The notes: generated by a model not told the origin, from the letters alone. 64,000 nucleotides of DNA from Prosopocoilus inquinatus (GCA_036172665.1 CM069877.1:15210501-15274500), one strand, 5' to 3'. Counted from the first letter of the stretch, positions 44,201-57,078 are shown. Program-made: numbers and translations.

Positions 44201-46230
44201 ACAATTACCACAAAATAGAATCTAAAATATGAAAGGTACAAGGGAAATTCAATAAAATATTTGTTAAGAATTGAAATTTTAAGCAAGAATAAATTTATTT
44301 TACCTAAACTTACGTTCACTTACTTAGTGTACGTACTTTTGTCCCTAATTCTTTAATCCGTACAAATTTGGATTTCAATTTCTTTGTTTGTAGTGCTACC
44401 TGTATTTTCAAAATTGTCGAAAATATTTTATCTTTTTCTCTCTGCTTTCCTCGGACTTCAAGATGGGAACTTTACTTACGAGAATATCGCAAATAAAAAG
44501 TCCCAAAATTTTAAATTTAAATACAATATATTAAAAAAAAAAGTAAAATTTAGTTTACAAAACAATTTAGCAAATTTTAAATACAAAAATCTATTAAACA
44601 AAACGCAAAACAAAATTTTAAACAAAATGTGAAATTCAATTTACAATTTAGCAGAATTTAAAATTAATTTTGATATGAACAATTTTTAATTATATTCAGA
44701 CTGAATGAAACTTGATGAATTAACTATAAATCAAAATTAACTCAAGTTACCAGAATAAATAAATATCGATGAAATTGTAGCGTTAAATAAAAAAAAGATT
44801 TTGGAGAGAGAAGGTGAAGATTCAGTATAAATCCACAAAAATAAAACTTGTGTTATAATTTAAAAAAAGAAACTTTATGCGAGAAAATAATTATTCTTTC
44901 AACTCACCAACATTGTTCAGACGCAGATCTAATCCTCCTTGGAGGATTATTTCACGAATGAAAACAAGGAGCCCTTGAATGAGCTGTTTAGGATAATAGT
45001 TAATAATAACAGTTAATTTGCATTTAAAAAATATTGATCATTCAATTTATCTTAAATAAAAAAAAGTTTGTCTTTAGTTTCGACCAAAAATTTTGAGAGT
45101 TTAAGTTAGTAAAATATAAAAAAAATATTAATTTTTAGACAAGGAACGGACACGCATTTTAGCTTAAGTCAAGAAGAAATTGCACCAGAATTCATAATCT
45201 CAGCCTCTACTATCTTTTTTATGCATTTTCCTCCCACTTAAGTGGGGCATTAGGTTTTTGTTAAGCAATAACACCCTTAACGAAAAGAATTAATTAGATT
45301 TCATATCGCAGCTTCCGCAATATCCGTTGTAGAAGAACGTTGCATCAAGTAACGTGTCGGATGCGTAACTCTCAGAAGCGTTCTGGCCCTGCTTGCTAAC
45401 CTTGACCCACTTATAATTACATGTTATGAGCCATTGTAATATTAGAAGTAATTTAATCGGAACATTTAATTTTTTCTATTAAAACTTTGTATCTCTACAT
45501 ACCGAACCCTTACATCATAACGTTCGGAGGAAATTAAAAGGGTAATTAGAGGATATCAAATTAAAGCTGTTTTATTAATACACTTTTGGTAAAAAAATCA
45601 ATAACACAAAATTGCAGGATTCTGGAGTGAAATTAATTAACAAGCAAAAGTTACTACCGGCAGCAATATTTTAGGTTTTATAATTCAGATTTTGGGTATT
45701 TAGGATTTAGAACAGTGCTTTATATGAAACAACTCTTTAAACATATATTAAAGTTACAACTATTTCACTTTTTCTGTCAACCTCCAGAAGCGACTGTTCA
45801 TATTGTTAAGAACCGCTGATTAATTAAAACAAAACCAGAAAACTGGTCGATGTAGACATTTTGTGAATGGTAGTGTTGATGAATTTAGATTATTTAATAA
45901 TGAAGTTTTGAGAAATTATTAATTAAGAAGATATAATTGAAGTCGACTCTTATCCGATGAAAACTGTAAGAAAACTTCTGACGAAGGTGTCTAACGATAG
46001 TAAAACGTTGAGTATTCTTTCCAATTTTAATAGTGTCCGGCTAAAGATTAAAAACTATTTTCTTAAGAAAATATAGGTATAGATTAAAGAAGAAATTAGT
46101 ACACTTAAACTGCTTTAACTTTCCTATTATTGGGTTTTGGCCAAAAACGCATTAAGAAAAAAGCTTTATTTTGATCTCTGATAGCTGCCTCTCAATCTCC
46201 TCCGTAGGTTTTGAGACACCTGGTATACAT
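44201..46230. other. Mostly AT-rich DNA without genes
   Basis: No supported protein. 44470-44640 is an A-rich, low-complexity stretch. A perfect 20-bp palindrome, TAATCCTCCTTGGAGGATTA, lies near 44930. A Penelope-like hammerhead-like motif is at 45978. Confidence 0.4.
45978..46010 (+). ncRNA. Hammerhead-like motif, Penelope-type (c)
   Basis: CTGACGA, then a stem TGTC/GATA (with one G-U), then GTAAAACGTTGAG. The stem bases differ from those at 30848 (CTAT/ATAG) but still pair, a compensatory pattern. GAAA has become TAAA. An inverted GAAGTCGACTCTTATCCGATG block precedes it at about 45940, as at 30999. Confidence 0.35.
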
Positions 46231-46433
46231 GGTGTTCTTTTACTGTATGCAAATATTTAATATATCACCATAAATGGCAACGATTGAACTCATATATTCT
46301 TAAAACAAATTTAATAGTTTTCGAGAAAAGAAGTAAGCCAGGGTCAATGCCTTACTGTCTCTTGAACACGATCGACGCAACCCAGCCGCTCCGGTCACAG
46401 CTGATTGATCAAAACGTTTACAATTTAAATTCT
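46231..46433 (+). repeat. Truncated sister copy of the TIR element at 46581
   Basis: Direct repeat of the first part of 46581-46864: both have TTCTTTTACTGT(A/G)TGCAAA, TAATAGTTTTCGAGAAAA, GGGTCA(A/G)TGCCTTA and CGTTTACAATTTAAATT. It is cut off at 46433, where an RTE fragment begins. Confidence 0.55.
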
Positions 46434-46577
46434 TAGCCCATAAAGATCTGAAAGAAGACCATGTACCAATATCAGAAAGAATTTGTTATACAGTAATTGA
46501 ATATGTTGAATATATAGGTGACCACCGAGGAAAAGACTGAAGAAGAAAAAGACGTTTTCGATGAAGAACTAGAAGTG
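46434..46577 (+). pseudogene. Short RTE endonuclease fragment
   Basis: Matches the RTE copy at 63272-63425 at the DNA level, for example TAGCCCATAAAGATC and ACCGAGGAAAAGA(C/T)TGAA, encoding the TEEK...FYEELEV region. It sits exactly between two direct repeats of a TIR element. Confidence 0.6.
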
Positions 46578-46580
46578 TAG

Positions 46581-47457
46581 TACAGGCTTTTCTTTTACTG
46601 TGTGCAAAATATTTAAACCTGCAATATATTACCATGAATGGCAACGTAAATGTAATAGTTTTCGAGAAAAATGCAGTGGCAGATTTTCACTAAACCGTTT
46701 GAGAACTGCTGACATAGCTGAAAGTGGAACGTGGGCGCCTCTTCAATTACGACCCGCAGCCGAAGTAGGCCAGGGTCAGTGCCTTATTGGAACTCGAGGA
46801 GGAACGGTGTAACTCAGCGCCGCGGCGATCAGCTGGTCCGTCAAGGCGTTTACAATTTAAATTAATTTCACTGCAAGTAATTACAAGTTTAAGTATTTTT
46901 AAATTAAAATCTAGTGCAGTTCAAGAAGCTGCGGTTCGTAATTGCCGAACAAATTAAAAGCGAGGTACAAACAAATTGTAATTTCTCATTCCATATTATT
47001 TTTAATAGACTTATAACAGTTTACTTTTTTTTCCATGGACCGTAAGTAGTAATACTTTCATAGCTAGCAGCGAGATTACAGTAAAAGTTTATTTAGGGTG
47101 AAGGAAGAGCATTTTTAACGCGCTTGCCTAATTGGTGCATAAATTTTAAACTTATTCGTCGATAATTGATATCGTAAAACGTATTACTTCGCTCAGTGAA
47201 TTAAAATTTTAAATAAAATAATTAAGAAACGATATCGGTGATTATTATTATTACGAAACGCTACGAAATGGGTTTGACTGCGGAACTGCACGGGTCGGTG
47301 TGTAGGAAGACGTTGCGACCTTGCAATTATTTCTCTCTCGCAAATATCAACGGTTCCAAACAAGTGGAACCTCCAAAATTTGTTGGCTATAGTACGCACA
47401 GTACATGTACTTATACTGAGGTTTTTTTATTTGCACACAGTAAAAGAACAGCCTGTA
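46581..47457. mobile_element. Non-autonomous element with 28-bp TIRs and TA flanks
   Basis: The left end TACAGGCTTTTCTTTTACTG (46581) and the complement of the right end, TACAGGCTGTTCTTTTACTG (to 47457), agree over about 28 bp. A TA at each border would suit a Tc1/mariner-type MITE. No transposase is present; frames such as 46600-46812 have no known domain. Confidence 0.55.
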
Positions 47458-49680
47458 TATGGTGGCCTTAAAAAATTGTTTTTATGTATTAGTTTGGTGA
47501 CAAAACTTAATACAAAATACCAAGACGTACCAATTCTATCGAACGAAAGAATTTGAACGAACACATTTTCACGACCTTTTAATATTAAGTTTGATAACAT
47601 CACGCAGATTTCCCATTGAGTTTCATTCTATGCCGAACAAAAGAAAGTTTCGAATAAAAATTGTAAGCGTCTAGACTGCCCTCGATATTTTCCAGCAGCC
47701 TGTTATTAAGATTTTTTTGATCGCTCTGTAGAATCCACATCGCTTTAAAAGCGCCCACAATAATACAAATAAGTAAATTACAGCTTACCGTATTACACAT
47801 CGCCTGAAAATTACCAGAGAAATTATTTTTCTTTGAATCGATCAGCTATCGAACTTTTCTGCCGAGGTAAAGACAGACGTGCAGGCATGCTTGTAGTGAT
47901 GTTCGTAAGGAGGCTCGTCCGAAAAAAAATTGAACCGCGATTCTATTCTAAAGCGAGTAGAATTCCAATCGTGCCTCCTGGGTAGCTACCCTGTACACAA
48001 CGAGATCAAAGAAAATCCCTTCAAAATTGTTCGGGGCCTGTGAATATGTATGTGCTCAACGACTAGCATAAAACACCCCCAATCAAATTAAAGTTAAATT
48101 TTACACACGAGACCTTTAAAGCACGCACGCTATCTCGCGCATTTAAAGATAATAATAACAAACAACCCTTAATAAAATTAAACGGGATTAATATTTGAGC
48201 GCGTCGCTCATAAAGTCACGCGGAACGTCGCCGATGGAATTTCAGAAATCTAATTTGATTTAATTATCCGGCGTGTCCTCGCTCTCACGAGCACGTAATT
48301 AACATTAAAGTTTTATTTTTCCGTAATAAAATTCATCCCGTTGATGTGTACGAGGCCTTAATGCCCCCCATTTTTTTTTTTTCAAAGTGCCGCCTCAACC
48401 AGATTTGAATCTAGAGCTCGGCGTAAAGGGAAAGGCACGTTCATTATCCTTCGGGATATTTAATCCCCTTGTCCAAGTTTAAATCTCATTTAAATGTGAA
48501 ATTTATTGATGTTTTTATAGACACTTTTGTTTTCTCTTCTGTAAAGAGAATCGTAATACCTGAATGTAACATGTAACTGCAACAAACGAAGTTATAAAAG
48601 CTACGCTAGACGTCCGTTCGATTGAAATCGGCTTAGCAGCAACTGACGGCCCGCGCAGCGTGCCGACGTCAACGCAGCTTTGATTGGAGAGGGAATATCT
48701 AGCGGTATTTTTACAACACCGTTAGCACCGCTGCTCATTAAGCTTGAGTATTAAAATAAATCTCTTCGATATTATTATTTTTATATTCTAGAGGGCGCAA
48801 ATGCTACATAAAATTTTGTTATTACAACCGGGAACGCCATTTACTTTAACTCTAAGGGCTTGACAAGAAAAGAATTTTGCCTTTAGCATGTTGAAGGAAA
48901 ATTGCAGACCTTAATCAAAGGAGTACAAAAAATTCTTGTGACAACAGAACTGTGAATGTGTTAAATTTTTTTAGGAAGATAATTGTAAGGATTCGAATTT
49001 TTCAGTACTCACAAAAGAAATAAATTAGAAATTAAACCGCGATATGTCTCGTAATATTATAACGCAAAACAGAACGCGTGCAAGGTCAGCCTTGAAGAAT
49101 AGCATCTGGTTGTCAAATTCTCGGACTGAACTGCGCCTGGATGTCATAAAAATGGAGAAAACTCGTACACTAATGCTTAAAAGTTTCGAAATGAAAAGCA
49201 ATAAAATCGTTCGAATTTGAACCTTATTGAAACGGGCCTAATATATTTCGAACCTTAAGGAACAGAGACACTTTCTCCGCACCCCGATAGGAGGGTTGTT
49301 TACTTAGGTCCTATTAAACCCCGGCCGGTGCAGATGTTTATGGTTTGTTGAATTTCGTTGCCAGTATTTGGTTCCGAGTATTTATTGAGGCGACGCGCGG
49401 TTGCGAACGCGGACGCGGTGGCGAATTTGTTTGTTCTCTTTTGCTTTAACTTAATAATTGAACAAAAAATGTTTCTTTTTTAATTAGAATATTTTATATT
49501 GTTAAATAACAGGATTTCAGATCATATTATAAAGACATATAAAGGTTAAATTGCTATAAAGGATCGACGATGTTAAGTAATCTGAAAAATTATAATTATA
49601 CCAAATTTCTGCCTTTATACACTTCTGGTTTGTTTGACTTCACAAAAATTTTATTCGTTTGTAGTTTGTGTATGTTTTTC
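47458..49680. other. Intergenic DNA, nothing recognised
   Basis: Moderately AT-rich, apparently single-copy sequence with only short chance frames. Confidence 0.4.
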
Positions 49681-49689
49681 TGTGGATTA

Positions 49690-50232
49690 TGGAAGCCATA
49701 CGTTTACAGAAGTAAGAACACACGCTTCAATCCAAATCATATCGTCAAAAATAAGTCTAGCGGGAGAATATCTTCGGCTTATTGGGGCTGGATCTCCTCT
49801 CATGGGACCGGAGATTTAATTCGAATTCCAGCGAAACTAACTGCTGTGACATATATTCTTCTTCCAGAAGAATATATCTTGCCTTTAGCTTACGCCAACG
49901 GCGGCACTATAACATTTGTGCAAGACAATAGTAGCGTTCATACAGCCAGGGTAGTCAAGGGCTGGTTTATTGAACATCCAGAAATAGAAGTTCTAGATTG
50001 GCCGGCAAAGTCACCCGATCTTAACCCTATAGAAAATGTGTGGGCAACAGTTATTCGGAATTGGGAAATTGAGCATATAAAATTGAAATTGAAATCACCA
50101 ATTATTAAATAATGAAATCTTGAATATCTGGGACCAATTAGGTAATGGACCACTGTGCTCAAATGTAATAAATTCCATGCAGAGAAGACTGGAGGAAGTA
50201 ATTACAAATGGCGGTTACTACACACATTACTA
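49690..50232 (+). pseudogene. Tc1-type transposase fragment (DD35E)
   Basis: C-terminal half of a Tc1/mariner-superfamily transposase. RFNPNHIVKNKSSGRIS and YWGWISSHGTGDLI precede FVQDNSSVHTARVV with the second catalytic Asp, then DWPAKSPDLNPIENVW with the catalytic Glu. There are 35 residues between that Asp and Glu, against 34 in classical Tc1. The frame ends at 50112, but the family C-terminus (NSMQRRLEEVI, GGYYTHY) continues in the next frame to 50232 after one frameshift near 50105. The first catalytic Asp and DNA-binding half are missing, and terminal repeats were not found. Confidence 0.75.
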
Positions 50233-52880
50233 ATTTATAATTAAAATATATATTACACTATTATTGATCTATTTTTTTTATGTAAATATATGTATATGTG
50301 AATTATTATTTTGTTAATTTTTATTTCAGTTTGAAACGGTCGCGGATTTGCTTATAAACAAATCGTGATTGATTTTCGATTGTGGAACAAATTACAAATA
50401 ACAGACAAATATTGTTTTTCGTAGAAGTTCTAGTAACGCCGGAAACGGTTGAGACGGGTCGTTGTAGGTTTACAAGAGGCAATAAATTTTAAGTACAGAA
50501 CACTTCAGTAACAGCAGGGTATTGCCAAGATTTTAGAATGTATTCGTTTTGTTTCATTTTGTGAAGGAGTGTCAGTCATGCTTTAATAGGATAAGGGCCG
50601 GTTATGTAAGATGAGATGATTTTCAAAATCACTGGGGGGTCGAGTTGTTTTTGGAAGGCGATAACTTTAGAACGAATGTTAACTTTCGCAAAGGAAACAA
50701 TAAATCAGTCACTTGTAAAGCGAGTGCATGTTCAAAATTTTAAAAGAAAAGAAACAGACTTCGAGATGGGACATTTACGGTGAGTTATGCGTGTAAATTT
50801 ATTACTGGGGTGTTTTCTAAAAGGAGGAGGAGAGTAACTTTTCGAAAACGGTATCGATTGGTCGGGGGTGTTGTCAAGCTCTTTTCGAAAAATCGGGTGG
50901 GGCTCACTAACGAGGGTGGAAAAGGGAAAAGTTATTTTAATTAAGGGAGTCAGATTTTGTCATCTGAAAAGACCGGTTGAATACCAAACGCCGAGTTGCA
51001 ATTTTGAATTTAGTAGTCTGTCTTAAGTAAGGTGTGTTCCATAATCGTGTTTTCAATCACCATTACGGGTGTAACTTCAAGTGTTTAAAAGGCATTTTAA
51101 TAAATTTTTGCTTTCGCACACGGGCTCGACGCGGGTGGTTTTAAAACAGAGTGAGTGGTGCGCAAATTACTCGGACTTGGACAGTTAGGTAAAAGGTCAT
51201 TTAATCATTATTGCTTCGCCGCATTTTTGGTGGTTTTAATTGATTCCAAACTTTGAAATTCAATAATCTAGTTCGCATTCGAGTCAGTTTGAATTTACAT
51301 AATTAAACACACAGTTGGTTGACGTTCCCAACTTTGCCTTATAAATTACTAGTATTTTAATTGTAGAATTGTCATATTTAAGTTTAAATCAGTGTATGTC
51401 ACTAGGTTCGTCGGAGTACGCGTTCTGCGACTTGATCAACCAAAGTAGTTAACTTTACCACTAATCTACTGAAATCTCCAGTCCAGTGTACTAATTATAG
51501 AAGTGTTTCTGTCACCTTTGGAAACCCTCGTATCATTTAGTGACCTCGCTCACAACTGGGATCTGAGTGATTACGAGAGTTCTCCCAGTTTGAATTCCTG
51601 GTCGAAAGGCAAGTAATATCTACCGACTAATTAAGTGTGGCCAGCATTAATTTATCACCAGAAATCAAGGCCAAGTTAATTTCCAGTACGAATTTCTTAC
51701 AAATCCCGAGGCCAAAGATACTGAAACGAAATTAAGCGCTCAACTCACGAAACGAGCATTTCTCCAAATCCGTGGGTTTTACCAGTTGGGGTTTATTAGC
51801 TGAGATATATTGCGGGAGAATATAGAGGATTGACTTTGCGACCACTGGACTTAAGCACCCATAGTGTACGGTCATTATCAGCGGTCAATCGGGTCCACCA
51901 AGTGGGTAACAGCTTTAGGCGACGAAAATATACAGGGGGAAAATAACCGAGAGTCACTGTACCTCAACCCCTATACCTGGTTTCGAGTAGACAAAGTTCC
52001 TGGCCAGAAGAATTAATTAATCTAGCTTTAGGGGGGGTCCCAAGGGGACATCCGTGAAAAACTAAAAGCGATCACTGTGTATACCTCTGCAAATAGATCA
52101 CTAAGAACCGCATCTCGTATCACCCACTTTCCCCAAACATCTAACTAATTAGGAAATTAATTCACCTAATTAAGGTACACTGTAGACTCACGTGTCACGC
52201 TGTACATTGGTTGATTTGGTCAGAGTGTAGTTTTAGAGTACGATCTTAAGTGACAATCACTGTACCTAAACAGAGCTCAATAGAGAAATTATTTTGATTG
52301 ACAATCCAATCGAGGACAAAGTCCCGTGGAAATTATTGTGCTGATCGAACTCGATTCCACCAGAAATTGTGGTTAAGTTATATCGCTACTATATTCGAGA
52401 GTGAAATCTGTTAGCTGAGTCTTACTGTATTGCTCGCAACTGCTATATTTGGTAATCGCTGTATTGACGTATAAATTCACGAGGGTTTTTACGCTCATTT
52501 ACCAGATTCCTAGGGGGGCTGGTAACGGAGTTTTTCCCCTCGTTATTCTCAATAAACGAAGTAAATTAAATTTAATATCTCGCATTTTTATTTTAACGTA
52601 CTTAGTTCCTTAAATCTCTCAAATTTATTGCGCGACCGCACCAACGAGTCTTGAGTTACATCACAGGTAAGGTCCTACAAGTTTAATTAGACGATCACGA
52701 TTTTTATTGAAATAGATAAAACATATGGCCATTTACGAGTCAGAAGTTAATTTTTGATGGTTTCTGAATTACGTGTCAAGTAGAGTAATTTATTTTGCTT
52801 TGGTTTGAGACAGTTTGTTATTGTAATTGGTTGTTCCGTTTAACAACAAAATCAGTGACGTGTCGGCGCGTTACAAGTTT
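50233..52880. other. Open-frame-free region of higher GC, unexplained
   Basis: No frame of 60 codons or more lies between about 50240 and 53900 on either strand, although 50600-52600 is visibly less AT-rich than most of the window. A phrase TCTCAATAAACGAAG near 52547 and two AATAATAAAG signals near 52920 and 53068 look like polyadenylation signals on the plus strand. It could be a long non-coding RNA, an untranslated exon or an LTR remnant; none can be shown. Confidence 0.35.
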
Positions 52881-52888
52881 TGCTTTTA

Positions 52889-53077
52889 CTTGTAATAAGT
52901 TTTTCGTTGTTCTCAATAATAAAGTCTACTAATTTATTATTGAGAAATATGTCACAGTACTATTGGGCAGGTTTTTTTTGTTGTAAATATATACTTGAAT
53001 TATTGTTTTGTTAATTTTTACTTTAGTTTTGTTTTTACTTGTAATAAGTTTTTCGTTGTTCTCAATAATAAAGTCTT
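52889..53077. repeat. Partial tandem duplication, about 148-bp period
   Basis: A 41-bp block starting ACTTGTAATAAGTTTTTCG and ending in AATAATAAAGTCT occurs at 52889 and again at 53037. The sequence between (TTGTAAATATATACTTGAAT and following) resembles 50283-50333, 2.7 kb upstream. Confidence 0.65.
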
Positions 53078-53079
53078 GA

Positions 53080-54050
53080 ATACTTTTCCCAGTGTATGTT
53101 ATTCTTTTTTATACGGTATCATATAATATTGTAAGAATTTACAGTGAAATAAATTTAAAATAACTTAATTTCATTTAAATAATAAGTTTACTGATGATAC
53201 TTATTGATCGAATAATTAACTCATTAAAATTATTCAGAATCATACAAATTTAGGAAACTTAACAAATATAGTATTAAACTCCTAGAATATAGAATGATAT
53301 GTGTAATACTTAAAAATTGCAATACTTGCGTTAAAAATAATATACATATTTCATTCTACGCCACAGAGGAAAAAATAATATTCTTCTTTTTAGTTTCTTC
53401 TCAAATCTAACATCAGTAAAATAAGTTGAAAAGTTCATCCACAAAGTTTGGCAAGTTTTCATTAATCTAGAAGTTAAGAGAAAATGATTAAATCGTATAA
53501 CATTTATTTTGTGAAAATATGTGAATGATTTTTGAGTATTGAAAAAATATATAGAATGAGCTAGATTATTTAAATTTGTTTCTTATTATAATAATATAAA
53601 TGCTAAGAAGTTCTGCTCAACAAAGCTATTAATTAGTTGCAAAACATATTTGTATTTAGTGAAACTAGAAAGTTAAATATAATTAACGAAAAATAACAGA
53701 TTTTATTTTATTGACTTATTTAATTTCAATTGCCAAAGTTTCAGAAATTTTAATTTCATAATGCACACATTATTTACTACACATGTTATAATATTTAGAA
53801 AATAAATTTTGTTAAATTTCTTATCCATCCAACTACAATGAAAGTCTTTCTAGCGGATTATTCAAGTTGGTTGAATAAGTTCGCATCTATGTTAAATCGC
53901 TGTGTTTGCGATGGCCGGTTTTATTATCGGGGTAGCAGGTACGGTTGTAAAAGCTATAAGGTTCATAATTGCAAAGCATAAAATTTCTTACTGCCAGTGG
54001 CATGTCTCGTACTTCGAAAACTTTATAGCAGAAGTGTACCTGCAAGACAT
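53080..54050. other. AT-rich DNA, nothing recognised
   Basis: The frame at 53902-54291 runs into the hAT-type element and has no convincing domain. Confidence 0.4.
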
Positions 54051-54164
54051 TGCAGTCGATTATGAAATCACTGGGAAACTTTCCATGCGTCTGCGATTCA
54101 ATGGCAAAATATCCTCCATTATCTTAGAAATTGGACAGGAAAGCCCTTTAAGCAGTGCTGTGAG

Positions 54165-54961
54165 TAGGGCTACGAGAATTTATCGATATATCGATAATTA
54201 TCGAATAACGATATTTCCATTTAAGATATCGATATATTTCGGATTTATCGATATTGTTGGTATCGCTGTATCGATATTATCGATAACGTAATTTTCCTGA
54301 AAATATTAATAGTCAATCACATTTTATTACCTATTTCAGTTTTTGGAAACCTACTGGAATATGAATTTTATTAAAATTCAATTTCGTATATGGCAAGTGA
54401 TCACGACTCACGGTCACGATATAAAGAAAATTTTAAAATATTTCAATTACTTTTTAGTCTGGTCAAAGTTTATAAATATCAAAATGAAACTAGAGTTTTT
54501 TTTTTAACTTTCGTGGATTCGACACTTATTCGTGTGCCCCCTTTTTCACACTTTTTGACACGAAGACTATTCTTTTTTGCTAACAATATCTTGCTTTTAA
54601 TTTTTATTGTTATGATTGGGGAAAACAAGAATTCTGATTCTGATGGATACGCGATTTCATGATTTCAAGAAAAGTTATGAAATAATATTTCTGAAAAACG
54701 TAAAAAAAATTAGAAAAGTTTAAAATTTAAAAAACACATTGCTAGCAAAACTATCTCGTACCAAAATGTGTCAAAATGCACTTGTCCGACTTGTTCGATA
54801 TTATCGATATATCGATAATTATAGATATTATCGGTATATGGATAAATATCGATATATCGATAAATATCGATATTATTGATAAATATCGGTAATATCAATA
54901 AATATCGATATTTTTTAGTTATCGATATCCGATATCGAAAACAGGATATCGCGCACCCCTA
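54165..54961. mobile_element. Non-autonomous hAT-type element with ATCGATA arrays
   Basis: Ends TAGGGCTACGAG and complement TAGGGGTGCGCG. The imperfect 8-bp target duplication is gctgtgag (54157-54164) and cctgcgag (54962-54969), six of eight matching. Both subterminal zones are dense in TATCGATA-type palindromes. The interior frame at 54390-54662 has no known domain. Confidence 0.65.
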
Positions 54962-55443
54962 CCTGCGAGCATCTAAGGTTTGAGAAGTTCGGGAGTTCCT
55001 GATTTTGCTGACTATTAATGCGTTCCTTTTTTCACGTTGAGATTTTTTTCATTTTAAATTTTTCCTCAGTTTGCAATTATTTTCGCGAATGAAGAAAAAA
55101 ACTCTTCACGTTGTGAACTCTAGTTTCTGAAAAACCATTTAGTCGTAACAGAGTTTTAGTTAATTCTAGCCTGGCGTTGCCGATGGTGAGTTAAAATAAA
55201 AATCATTATTGCGCATAATAAAGGCTTATTTGAATACCGACTTGTCCCTTCTCCCCAAACGATGTTCTCGCTTTAGCTATATTATTACGCTATTTATTGG
55301 TAATCGTATTTATACCAAAAAGCTACGTATACTTCAGGGGTGTAGGGGTGCACGGCGTAGCTCAGATTTAACAAAACATATATTACATAAGGTACATTCA
55401 TTGGGGTTGTCAAATTTAATTTACATGACAATTTGAAGAAGCA

Positions 55444-57030
55444 CTTTACTGGACGACGTTAAGTTCACGCACTATAACAAGGATGTTGAAGTGTTTAATG
55501 ATCAGGGAAGCTACATATTTATTGAAATTGATTGACCTACTTTCCAGACTGCATGGGCTTTGCATTAGGCGTTAGTCTTAGAAAATCCTGATCAGAGCCG
55601 GATAAAGGGGCGCCAAACCAATAACTTTGAGGGGCGCCAAACTAGGATATTTTTTATGAATAACAATTTCAGAAATTATAACTTGGTATTACTTCTAATT
55701 ATAATTTTTGATTTCGCGCCAAACAAATTAAGCTTTCATAAGAAAATTACAACGAAAAGGGTGAAAGCAAAATAACGATTACATGTGGAACTGTTTAAAA
55801 GTTACATAAAATTGACAGGAAATCAAATAAGAAATTAAATCGCAAGTAACGTCAATGAACGTACGAAACAAAAATGGTCAAAACTACGAAAGAAGACCAG
55901 CGAACTGTTGCGGAAATTATTTAAAAAAAAATTTAAGAAAAAAACTAAAACTAAAAGTACTGCCAATAAAATAACTTGTGTTTTAATTTGACGTTCAGAC
56001 ATTGTCAGTGTATATTTCAGATTTAAGCATCAGATGCAGCCCTCTGGAAGTCAAATTAAAAAAAAAAAACACGCTATAAAATAATATTTCGACAGAAAGA
56101 AACAAAAGAGAACAAAGAGACAAAGTCAAAACATGAAGCGAGCACAATCGTGAACGAAAAAACAAAAGGTAATCGACAATTTTCCGGCGGAATGTAAAAA
56201 AAAAATATAAAGAGAACAAGGAAATAAAATCGAAACATGAGGCATATGATGAACAAAAAGAAAAGAAAATCGGTGATTTTCCGATCGGAATGCGAAAATA
56301 AATGTTGAAAAACAGCAACGCGTATGAAAGGAGAAACTGTGTGGAGCGTAACGCATTGCAAGATAATAATTCGACAAAAGGAAAAAAATAATAATAAAAA
56401 TAAGCGCAAAAAATAAAACGGGCAATAAAAAACAAATGAAAAATCGATGAAAATTCAATAAAAAGGAAATGTCATAATTAATTCGAACAAAAACAAGAAA
56501 AGAAAATCGAAGTCATGTGCAGTCTGAATGCATAAAACTTAAATTCATTTTTATTTTGTTCACTTATCACAGTTGAGTGCAAGAAAAATTAAGCACTTCG
56601 AAAATATCAAGACTGCGAAAGAACTATTTTTAATTAAGAATTTTCTTCTCTACTGAGTAGTAAAATAATATATGTAGGTACAGGCTGTTCTATATCTTTT
56701 CGTCCTTATCTTGTTGCGATGTTCAGTTGTTTTTAAGAGTGCAATCATTGTAAAAAATACCACTTCTTCTTATTCGCTAATTCAACCGAATGTGTTGCTT
56801 CCATAAACAAAGTTAGCAATAAGACCGACTTAAATTTGATTGTACACATTACAAGAAAAAAACAGTAATGTGAAAAGGCGTTAAAAATTGTTCAGCCAGG
56901 GGCGCCAAAAATCCTAGATCCGGCCGTGATCCTGATGACTCATTATACTTTGTTGGCAGCGGGTGTTATGTAACCAATGTGACCGTTGTAGGCCAAGCTT
57001 TACTTGCAATGTATGGATCAGTCAGGAGCC
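55444..57030 (+). pseudogene. Unassigned coding-like fragment split by a hAT-type element
   Basis: 55444-55527 reads LLDDVKFTHYNKDVEVF and on to EID before a stop. After a shift of frame, YFPDCMGFALGVSLRKS leads up to the insertion site (55537-55590). After the element, DSLYFVGSGCYVTNVT continues at about 56937-57010. The residue composition looks like real protein and the pieces abut the target duplication. I do not recognise the family. It may come from a mobile element or a host-gene copy. Confidence 0.25.
55593..56928. mobile_element. Non-autonomous hAT-type element, perfect 8-bp target duplication
   Basis: Left end CAGAGCCGGATAAAGGGGCG, right end complement CACGGCCGGATCTAGG, both followed by GGCGCC-type motifs. 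It is flanked by atcctgat at 55585-55592 and 56929-56936. The interior is A-rich on the plus strand; overlapping frames on the minus strand at 55995-56458 are composition artefacts. No transposase is present. Confidence 0.82.
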
Positions 57031-57078
57031 GATGTTACATAATATTATAATATTATTATTATTAATAATATAATAATA

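Noticed and set aside
53902..54150. HARBI1-like nuclease fragment (GFIIGVAGTVVKAIRF)
   Set aside because: The resemblance to the Harbinger catalytic segment is weak, the catalytic Asp would be replaced by Ala, and the frame overlaps a non-coding repeat and the hAT element.
55995..56458. Overlapping membrane-protein-like frames on the minus strand
   Set aside because: They are phenylalanine-rich by-products of an A-rich plus strand inside a hAT-type element and overlap one another in several frames.
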